Below the pieces are notes generated by a model. It did not search any database. It was not told where the DNA came from and worked only from the letters and a program-made list of their open reading frames with translations. Position numbers and translations under genes: made by a program. A stretch of DNA of 64,000 nucleotides from Clostridiales bacterium (GTDB lineage: Bacteria > Bacillota > Clostridia > Oscillospirales > Acutalibacteraceae), in the NCBI GenBank assembly GCA_012524025.1, contig JAAYSC010000017.1, positions 1 through 64,000 of the forward strand, given 5' to 3'. Within the stretch, counting starts at the first letter, position 1. Every line of letters starts with the position of its first letter. Below, one piece after another: positions 1 through 7,594 of the stretch.

Positions 1-2
1 CC

Positions 3-86
3 GCGCTTAACAACCATACTCCTGCTCAGGTCGCAGGTTTGAACCTTGTAAAAAAACAAAAGCGGAGGTATCTGATTGTCGCTTGA
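3..86 (+). other. C-terminal fragment of a possible integrase-core transposase (truncated by window edge)
   Basis: Frame 3 reads ALNNHTPAQVAGLNLVKKQKRRYLIVA*; the 'xTPAxxAGL' tail resembles C-termini of DDE integrase-core transposases. Confidence 0.3.
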
Positions 87-135
87 TTTTGTGCCCATTC
101 TTTCATTTTAACTTTACAGAGCCAAAATAATAAAA

Positions 136-579
136 TCAATTTGAATCTTGGTTTGACCTTTCAACGATAAGCTTGGCACCCTCAATTGCAATAACTGTAA
201 TTAAGGTGCCTTCTTCTATAATTTCCCCGTCTTTGGAACGGGCGGTCCAGTTCATGGAATTGACAGAAACCTGCCCAAGCGCGGCAATGTTATTTATGGT
301 TTCTGTGACAATACCTTGAGCACCGATGTTTCTGTCGGCATTTGTGGGCTGTATTTTGTTTTTAGTAAATTTTTTGACCAAGGGTCTGGTAGTAAGCAAG
401 CTGATCAAAGACACCGATATAAAAACAAGCCACTGGTAGCCGGGGGCAAGATTGAAAAGGCAGGCGACCAAGGCCGACAAAGAGCCCAGAGCAAACCAAA
501 CGGTTACCAACTGGACAGTTGCAGCCTCAATTGCGATCAAAACAACCGTAAAGAAAACCCAAAAGAATAAGATAAGCAT
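136..579 (-). CDS. NfeD-like membrane protein
   Basis: Hydrophobic N-terminus then OB-fold-like domain (GAQGIVTETINNIAALGQVSVNSMNWTARS); internal ATG at 579 preceded by AAGGAAGG, so the ORF-track start at 666 is probably too long. Confidence 0.8.
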   Translation of the reverse strand: MLILFFWVFFTVVLIAIEAATVQLVTVWFALGSLSALVACLFNLAPGYQWLVFISVSLISLLTTRPLVKKFTKNKIQPTNADRNIGAQGIVTETINNIAALGQVSVNSMNWTARSKDGEIIEEGTLITVIAIEGAKLIVERSNQDSN

Positions 580-722
580 CACCTTCCTTAAACAGCTAAA
601 TAATAACACAAAGCTAAAGTTTTCACAATGCTTCACACCCCTAATATATGACAAGTTAGCTTCCAAACTTTAAAATTTGTAAATATCCCTTTTAAAAGCT
701 TTATTTTGTCCTCCTTTTTATA

Positions 723-728
723 TATAAT
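723..728 (+). promoter_or_regulatory. Putative -10 element (TATAAT) for the GH27 gene
   Basis: TATAAT at 723-728; a -35 is only weakly matched (TTTATT, 16 nt upstream spacer). Confidence 0.35.
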
Positions 729-797
729 AGTACCGTGCGTTTTTATTGGTCAAATTTATATCAAAATATTAATACTGTTTTGAAAGGAAGTGCGATT

Positions 798-2528
798 GTG
801 GGTAAAAAAATATCTCGTATTTTTAAGCTAACCGGTCTTGCGGCAGGGGCGGCGGCCTTGGGCTATGCAATTAAGAAAAAGAGGGTGGAGCCGGTCAGCC
901 TAGCCAAGAAGACGGTTCGTGCAACAAAAGTCAGCTTGCCTGACAAGCCGGACTATGAAAACGGGTCTGCCCTGACCCCACCAATGGGGTGGTCCAGCTG
1001 GAACACTTTCAGCAACAACATTGATGAAAATTTAATCTATGACACAGCACTTGCAATGAAAAAAAGCGGCTTGGCCGATGCCGGCTATAACTTTGTTAAC
1101 CTGGATGACTGCTGGCAGTCATCGCTTAGAGATGAAAACAACTGTTTGCAAGGCGATTTGGTAAGATTCAAAAGCGGTATTAAAGGTCTTGTTGAAAAAA
1201 TAAATGAGTTAGGTCTCAAAGTAGGCATATACTCATCAAACGGCAGCCTGACTTGTGAGGATTTGCCGGCAAGTTTGGGCAATGAAGCAATTGATGCCCT
1301 AACCTTTGCCCGTTGGGGTGTTGAGTATTTTAAATATGATTTTTGCTACAATGTACCAATCCCGGCTCGTGCCCCCTTCATAGCTCAAATAAGCATTAGC
1401 AAGGCGGGGGAAGACGAACAAGTCTTTGAAGCCAAAGATGCTGTTTTAGACGGCGAAGCACGCTTTGTCGAAGACGAAAAACTCGATAACGGCCTTTACA
1501 TTGCCGGCTTGTCCGCCGGTGGGGGGAGTGCGGTTTTTGAAAACATAGTAGTTGAAGAAGCCGGCGAATATGTTTTAACTTTAGTGGTTCGCAAAAAGAG
1601 CAACAGCTTTAAATATTGTGAAATTGAAGTCAACGGCCAAGAGCTTTATACATCGACCTTCCCGCCGACCAAAGCTTGGAACGCTCAAGGTAGGCAACAG
1701 TTGCTTATAAAACTCAAAAAGGGCGAAAACAGTATAAAACTTTATAATCCCGTGGCATCACGCATGGACAGTTCTGCCCTTCAGTACATAAACATGGGGC
1801 AAGAGCTTAAAAAGGCTACCGCCTTGGTTGCCAAAGAAAGCGGTCAACCCGAAAAGCCCATAACCTATTCGATTTGTGAATGGGGCCTCAATATGCCCTG
1901 GAAATGGGGGCGCAAAGCCGGGAACCTCTGGCGAACCACCCCTGACATTAAAGCCTTCTGGCTTTCAATTGTGGGTATATATGAAGTGAATGTCTTATTG
2001 CACAAACATGCAAAACCGGGTTCTTGGAATGATCCTGACATGCTGGAAGTCGGCAACGGCAATCTCAGCAATGATGAAAACATTGCGCACTTCAGCCTTT
2101 GGTGTATGATGGCTGCTCCTTTAATTCTGGGCAATGATATCAGGAAGTTTTTAAAAGATGACGGCAGTGTTGACGAAGACAACTATACACTTAAGGTTGT
2201 GTCCAACAAAGATATGATTGCGGTTAATCAAGATGAATTGGGCCTTCAATGCCGCAGGATAAAAACCACCGGCTTTTGTGACACCTTGCTAAAACCCCTA
2301 AAAGGTGAGGAAGTAGCCCTGTGTTTCTTTAATAAAAGCAGTGAAGAAAAAGTGTTTGAGCAAAAGATTCAAGAACTTGCGGCTCAAATGTTTGTTGACC
2401 TACCATATGCCGATTCTTATGAAGTCTATGATCTTTGGGACAAAACGAAGGAAGAACTGTCGCACACAATATTTGCTTGTGTCCCGCCGCATGGTGTGAA
2501 GGTTTATAGGATAAAAGCCAAGCAATAA
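798..2528 (+). CDS. GH27-family alpha-galactosidase-like protein with inserted beta-rich domain and N-terminal hydrophobic segment
   Basis: LTPPMGWSSWNTF, YNFVNLDDCW, YFKYDFCY, SICEWG, GSWNDPDMLEVGNG motifs; GTG at 798 preceded by AAGGAAG; ORF track starts at 735. Confidence 0.88.
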   Translation: MGKKISRIFKLTGLAAGAAALGYAIKKKRVEPVSLAKKTVRATKVSLPDKPDYENGSALTPPMGWSSWNTFSNNIDENLIYDTALAMKKSGLADAGYNFVNLDDCWQSSLRDENNCLQGDLVRFKSGIKGLVEKINELGLKVGIYSSNGSLTCEDLPASLGNEAIDALTFARWGVEYFKYDFCYNVPIPARAPFIAQISISKAGEDEQVFEAKDAVLDGEARFVEDEKLDNGLYIAGLSAGGGSAVFENIVVEEAGEYVLTLVVRKKSNSFKYCEIEVNGQELYTSTFPPTKAWNAQGRQQLLIKLKKGENSIKLYNPVASRMDSSALQYINMGQELKKATALVAKESGQPEKPITYSICEWGLNMPWKWGRKAGNLWRTTPDIKAFWLSIVGIYEVNVLLHKHAKPGSWNDPDMLEVGNGNLSNDENIAHFSLWCMMAAPLILGNDIRKFLKDDGSVDEDNYTLKVVSNKDMIAVNQDELGLQCRRIKTTGFCDTLLKPLKGEEVALCFFNKSSEEKVFEQKIQELAAQMFVDLPYADSYEVYDLWDKTKEELSHTIFACVPPHGVKVYRIKAKQ

Positions 2529-2568
2529 CCTTTAATCAATAGGTTTAGAAAATTTTAAGGAAGTATAT

Positions 2569-3486
2569 ATGCATTACATAATCATGGACCTGGAATGGAA
2601 CTATGCTTATGCCCACAAATTAAAAGGGTTTATTAACGAAATCATTGAAATCGGCGCGGTTAAGTTAAATGAAGAGTTAGAAATTGTTGATACCTTCTCA
2701 AGTTTTATAAAGGTGCAAATCGGTAAAAAACTGAAAGGAAAGGTTAAGAGAATTACAAACATCACAGCCCAAGACCTTGAGTCAGGCAAACCTTTCACCC
2801 AAGCTTTGGCCGAATTTAGGCATTGGGTGGGTGAAGGGGATTGTCTCACCTTAACCTGGGGTGATGGTGATATAAGGGTTTTAATTGACAACTATAAGTA
2901 TCTAAATGGTATAAGTTTCATACCTTTTCTGAAAAAATATGCGGACTTACAAGCCTTTTTCCACAAGGCTCACAAACTACCCACGACCACTCAGATAGGG
3001 CTTTCTACAGCAGCCGAAAAACTTGAAATTGATGTCAGCGCCTTTGACATTCACAGAGCCTTGGGGGACAGTCTCTTATCCGCAGAAATTTTTTCAAAAA
3101 GCTTCGATGCAGAACTTCTTGAAGAATTGACATTGGACTGTGATCAAAAATTTTATGACAGATTGTCTTTCAAGGCATATATCATTTCACGCCTGGATGA
3201 TCCGGATATTAAAAGCGAAGCCATGTATTGTGTTTGCAAAATATGCAAAATAAGGGCGGAGCAAGTCGATGAGTGGGCTTATAAAAACAAATATTTTCAT
3301 TCTGAGTTTCACTGCAAGGAGTGCGGTACGGACTACGAAGTGAGGATTAGATTTAAAAAACATTTTGACAAAGTAACCGTCCACAAGCGATATCGGACTA
3401 AAGTAGCCCCCGATGAATCTGCTCAAGATGATGCACTTGCTTCGCGCGAAGTCGGCGAAGCGCCGGAAGCACCGGCTAATATATAA
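2569..3486 (+). CDS. DEDDh 3'-5' exonuclease (ERI1/KapD-like) with C-terminal zinc-ribbon-like region
   Basis: IIMDLEWNYAY, FINEIIEIGAVKLN, FDIHRALGDSLLSAEIF; C-terminal CKIC...CKEC pairs. Confidence 0.75.
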   Translation: MHYIIMDLEWNYAYAHKLKGFINEIIEIGAVKLNEELEIVDTFSSFIKVQIGKKLKGKVKRITNITAQDLESGKPFTQALAEFRHWVGEGDCLTLTWGDGDIRVLIDNYKYLNGISFIPFLKKYADLQAFFHKAHKLPTTTQIGLSTAAEKLEIDVSAFDIHRALGDSLLSAEIFSKSFDAELLEELTLDCDQKFYDRLSFKAYIISRLDDPDIKSEAMYCVCKICKIRAEQVDEWAYKNKYFHSEFHCKECGTDYEVRIRFKKHFDKVTVHKRYRTKVAPDESAQDDALASREVGEAPEAPANI

Positions 3487-3501
3487 GCGAGGCATTTAGT
3501 A

Positions 3502-6500
3502 ATGCAACTCAAAACCAAGAAAAAATTAATAATAATCGTAGCAACCGCTTTGATGCTGAGCTTGACTTTGTTGGGCTTAACTTTAAGCGGTTTGTTGCCG
3601 GACTTTTTAAGGTTTGGGCCGGAAGAATCTACAAGCCAAACCGAAGACACGAGTTTGGTTGAAAGTACTGAAGAAGAACGAGTGGAGAGAGAGAAAACTT
3701 CCCAACCCGAAAAAATCAAAGGGATTTATTTTTTGAGCGGCTCAGACTTCAACTTAGACGAAGATGCCGATCAAGACGGTAAGGTCTTGGAAGAAGCTAA
3801 AGACAGGTTGCTTGAAGTGAAAGCAATGGGCTTTAACTGTGTCATTTTTGCCGGGCTTGACGAAGAAAAAAATCCATATGATGAAGATGACTTCTTTGCA
3901 GAACTCTTGGATTTTTCACGAAAAAACGATCTCTACACAATTGTTGACTTTGGTTTGAATCCACAGGCAAGAAAAAACGGCGAGAGCCTTACGGTAAAAC
4001 TTACAAAAAAATATAATTTTGACAGCGCAGTTGAAAGTATAGATGCTGACGAACTTTTCACTGACCATGAGTCAGTAGAAAAAAACTTAGAAAAATTAGA
4101 AAAGGAAATAAATAAAAAGCTGGACCAAGCCAATCAAGTTGATGACAGGCTTAAGTTGTGGTTTGGCTACGATGACAATCTTTTAGAATTATGCTTCTCG
4201 CAAACAGAAGAAAACCAATCAAATCCCAAGAGTATTTTCCTTAAGATGGATTCAAAGCTTAGCGATGAAAATGAAACTTTCGCTAAACACTTGAGCAAGA
4301 TTAGTGAGAAAAATTCAAGCTCGGCAAGTGAGTATCTATTGGCAGTGGGCCCTGCAATAAACATAAAAAGCGAGAAGCTTTACTACGAAAACATGTTGAC
4401 GGCACTCTTGTTTGCTGAACAAAACGAGGCGTTTAAAGGTGGCGTTTATACAAACTATTCAAGCTTGAAAAATTCACAAGGCAAAGAAAAAGATTCTTTT
4501 TTACTAAAGCTCAGCGACCTGTCCAAGGATGAAAAAGATATAGAACTTAGGGTTTTAAGCCCTGAAAAGACTGATTTTGTTACAAATGAATCCACGGTAA
4601 GTTTTGCCGGTACCTCAAGCCCTGCCTTCCCCTTATTATGTAATGGGGAAAAAATTGAAACCGATGAGCTTGGTGATTTTCTTGTGACCAAGAATCTGGA
4701 AATCGGTAAAAATAATTTTGTCTTTGAACAAAATGGTAAGAAGATAAGCTATAACATTTCCTACGATGTTAAAATCCTAAAGTCTGTCAGCCCGACAGGC
4801 AGTCTCACGGCACCCGGCGGAACAGAGCTTGAACTTTCCGCGGTAGCTCTAAAAGGGGCGGTGGTTCATGCCAAGATAGGCAGTTCAAGCATTAAAATGA
4901 CCCAGGGAAAAACGCTGGATACCCACGATGAAGAAAAGGCTTCTGTTAATAATTCAGACTTTGTAAGTTTTTATGCCAATTATAAACTGCCGGCATCAAA
5001 AACACAGGCACAAAATTTAGGCAATATTAAATTCAGTGCCAGTTATAGGGGATTGAGTAAAAGCTTAAACGGAGCCGCTGTTAAAGTCACAGCTAAACCG
5101 CCACCCGCTCCAATAATCCCTGAAACAATTTCCACAACAGTCACAAGCACATCACAGACTCAAACCCAACCCCCGCAAGAGTCTTCCGCGACAAATGATG
5201 TGACTGCTGATATCTCCGCTTCCGACGACATCGACAGTAGCGGCAGTCTGTCAACCACAAGCACGACAAAAATTACTACCACAAGCCAAACCACTTTGAC
5301 ACAGCAAGGAAAGCTTTTGAATCCACGGGTCTACAACGGGGTCTCCGGGCGTTCAAGAATGTGTGAAGTTAAAAAAGAACACTGTGGAACCATGGCCTTA
5401 TCGCCCTTTAATGATAGGTCCAATCCTTTTACGACACCTTTGTCCAAAGGAACCTTTGACTATATTGACGGTGAATCTTCTTACGAGGGTAATTTATATT
5501 ATAATTTGCGCAGCGGCAAGCGTGTTTATAGGGAAGATGTTGAGGTCATACTAAATGCTTACAACATGCCTTCAAATGAAATAGGGCTAATAAACTGTGT
5601 AAATGGGAAAACTACGGACATAACCCTATCCATGCTTTGGAAAGTTCCGATAAATTCCCTTGTGAGAGGGCAGAGTTACGCTAAGATTTATAATGACAGA
5701 GAGTTTGGAGTTAAAAGCTTTACCGGCAATTCAATTGACTTTGTCTTCTCCCATACAAACAAGGCTGTCGGAACCCCCAATGTATCGGCCTCAAATATTT
5801 TCAGTCGGGCTGAATGGATAAGCAATAAGTCAAACAACACCCAAACCTTGAGGCTTCATTTCAGGCGCGCAGGCATATACTACGGCTATAATATAGCTTA
5901 TAACTCCAACGGCAGTCTTACAATTTCGCTTAAAAACAAACCGGCTTCGCTTTCTGGCCATACCATCATGTTGGACCCGGGCCACGGCGGTAATGATCCC
6001 GGCGCCATATGTGTCGTGAAGGACAAGGCAGACATGCAATATGAAAGCCAAATAAATCTGGCCATAGCCTTGGAAATCCGAAAAGAATTACAGGCTAAAG
6101 GGGCCAAAGTGATAATGACCCGTGACAAAAATGTCAGGGTTGAACTTGCAGACAGAAGGCTCTTAACCTACTCGAAAAAACCGGACCTATTTATCAGTAT
6201 CCATTGCGATGCCGCAACCTCCGCCGGTGCCAAAGGAGTCAGCACTTTTTACTATTACGCCCAATCACAGCCCTTGGCAAATGCCATAAGAGAGCGTATT
6301 CTGACTTCTTACGCTAAGGAGATAAAGCATACAACCAACAACCGAAACACTGTTTTTTACCCCTTCCATGTTACGCGTACTGAAGTTTGCCCGGCTATTT
6401 TGATAGAGTATGGCTTTATTAGCAATGTGGCCGAGTGTAGAGTTTTACAAAATGCAACAAACCAGAAAAGGTTGGCAAAAGCCACGGTTGACGGAATAAT

Positions 6501-6519
6501 TGATTATATAGGGCGGTAA
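3502..6519 (+). CDS. N-acetylmuramoyl-L-alanine amidase (Amidase_3 family) with large N-terminal region and Thr/Ser-rich linker
   Basis: C-terminal GHTIMLDPGHGGNDPGA...ISIHCDA...ILIEYGFISN; N-terminal signal/TM; Ser/Thr-rich linker. Confidence 0.85.
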   Translation: MQLKTKKKLIIIVATALMLSLTLLGLTLSGLLPDFLRFGPEESTSQTEDTSLVESTEEERVEREKTSQPEKIKGIYFLSGSDFNLDEDADQDGKVLEEAKDRLLEVKAMGFNCVIFAGLDEEKNPYDEDDFFAELLDFSRKNDLYTIVDFGLNPQARKNGESLTVKLTKKYNFDSAVESIDADELFTDHESVEKNLEKLEKEINKKLDQANQVDDRLKLWFGYDDNLLELCFSQTEENQSNPKSIFLKMDSKLSDENETFAKHLSKISEKNSSSASEYLLAVGPAINIKSEKLYYENMLTALLFAEQNEAFKGGVYTNYSSLKNSQGKEKDSFLLKLSDLSKDEKDIELRVLSPEKTDFVTNESTVSFAGTSSPAFPLLCNGEKIETDELGDFLVTKNLEIGKNNFVFEQNGKKISYNISYDVKILKSVSPTGSLTAPGGTELELSAVALKGAVVHAKIGSSSIKMTQGKTLDTHDEEKASVNNSDFVSFYANYKLPASKTQAQNLGNIKFSASYRGLSKSLNGAAVKVTAKPPPAPIIPETISTTVTSTSQTQTQPPQESSATNDVTADISASDDIDSSGSLSTTSTTKITTTSQTTLTQQGKLLNPRVYNGVSGRSRMCEVKKEHCGTMALSPFNDRSNPFTTPLSKGTFDYIDGESSYEGNLYYNLRSGKRVYREDVEVILNAYNMPSNEIGLINCVNGKTTDITLSMLWKVPINSLVRGQSYAKIYNDREFGVKSFTGNSIDFVFSHTNKAVGTPNVSASNIFSRAEWISNKSNNTQTLRLHFRRAGIYYGYNIAYNSNGSLTISLKNKPASLSGHTIMLDPGHGGNDPGAICVVKDKADMQYESQINLAIALEIRKELQAKGAKVIMTRDKNVRVELADRRLLTYSKKPDLFISIHCDAATSAGAKGVSTFYYYAQSQPLANAIRERILTSYAKEIKHTTNNRNTVFYPFHVTRTEVCPAILIEYGFISNVAECRVLQNATNQKRLAKATVDGIIDYIGR

Positions 6520-6534
6520 AGAAATTTAAATTGT

Positions 6535-6567
6535 AAAAGCGTCGGTAGCGAAGACCGACGCTTTTTT
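6535..6567. terminator. Rho-independent terminator between the convergent amidase and epimerase genes
   Basis: AAAAGCGTCGGT-agcgaag-ACCGACGCTTTTTT, perfect stem with T-tract. Confidence 0.9.
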
Positions 6568-6590
6568 ATAAAACAAACCGTTTTTAAAAT

Positions 6591-7454
6591 TTAAATTTCT
6601 TCGAAACTCAATTTCCAAGAAAAACTGAAAACACCGCCCGCCGGCAGGGATTCGATAGCAGGCTTGTTTGCCAACTCGCCGTAGTCTTCTGGTGAATCAT
6701 TTATCCCATACCAAGGTTCTATACAAACATAGGGGGCGGCCGGCTTTGCCCATAAGCCCAAAAAACTCGGCCGGCCGAAATCAAACTTCAAGGATTGCCC
6801 CTTTTCTTGTCTTCTTAACCAAACAGACTGTGATTTCAGGCCTTCAAATATCAGGGCATCTTCTTCAAAGGTGTCTCTTTTTATTTCTATAATTTCGCTA
6901 TTGTTCAAGATAGGCTTTCTGATTTTTGTGAGCAGTGCATGGTTCGGATCTATCTGCAAGGAGGAAAGGGTTTCAGCCAATTCGAATTCCAAGAGATCAC
7001 CCATTGAGCAATTAAAACCCGGATGGGCACCGATTGAAAAATACATAATGTCTGTCTGGCTTAAGTTGTATACGAAGTGTGATACCACCAGGGCATGGCC
7101 TTCAAGTCGGTGGGATACAAGCAATTTAAACTTAAAGGGGTAAAGCTTGAGCGTTTCTGGGCTAAATTTTAACTCAAGGTCAAGTTTGTCGGGAGAGTGG
7201 GCCTTGACTTTAAAGTAGCTATTGCGTGCAAAACCATGTTTGGGCAGCTCATAACTTTTTCCGCAGTGCCTGTACTTGCCGTCCTTAAGTTGGCCGACGA
7301 TGGGGAATAAAATGGGGGCGCGCCCGCTCCAAACATCGGCATTGCCCTGCCAAAGATATTCATGATGATTATTTTTAGATTCTACACTGTGCAATTGAGC
7401 ACCATGGCTCTCGACTTGAACCGTCAAAAACTCATTTTCGATTTTATAGACCAT
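6591..7454 (-). CDS. Aldose 1-epimerase family protein (galactose mutarotase-like)
   Basis: Epimerase-like motifs: NEFLTVQVESHGAQLHSV, LFPIVGQLKDGKY, LPKHGFAR, GAHPGFNC; start chosen at internal ATG with AAGGA upstream (track start 7493). Confidence 0.8.
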   Translation of the reverse strand: MVYKIENEFLTVQVESHGAQLHSVESKNNHHEYLWQGNADVWSGRAPILFPIVGQLKDGKYRHCGKSYELPKHGFARNSYFKVKAHSPDKLDLELKFSPETLKLYPFKFKLLVSHRLEGHALVVSHFVYNLSQTDIMYFSIGAHPGFNCSMGDLLEFELAETLSSLQIDPNHALLTKIRKPILNNSEIIEIKRDTFEEDALIFEGLKSQSVWLRRQEKGQSLKFDFGRPSFLGLWAKPAAPYVCIEPWYGINDSPEDYGELANKPAIESLPAGGVFSFSWKLSFEEI

Positions 7455-7550
7455 CCGATACCACATCCTTGTTTTTGATTGACATTGTAGCAATTTAAAT
7501 AAGTTTTTTCAATTCTTATCGGACTATGGTGAAAAGACGGAGCTTACAGC

Positions 7551-7579
7551 TTGAATGTGTGATTTTATAGTGATATCAT
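7551..7579 (+). promoter_or_regulatory. Putative sigma-A type promoter for recJ
   Basis: TTGAAT-N17-TATCAT just upstream of recJ. Confidence 0.5.
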
Positions 7580-7594
7580 ATACTAATCGAAAGG

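Noticed and set aside
316-673. Plus-strand ORFs 316..570 and 452..673
   Set aside because: Antisense to the NfeD-like gene with low-information composition; treated as shadow ORFs.
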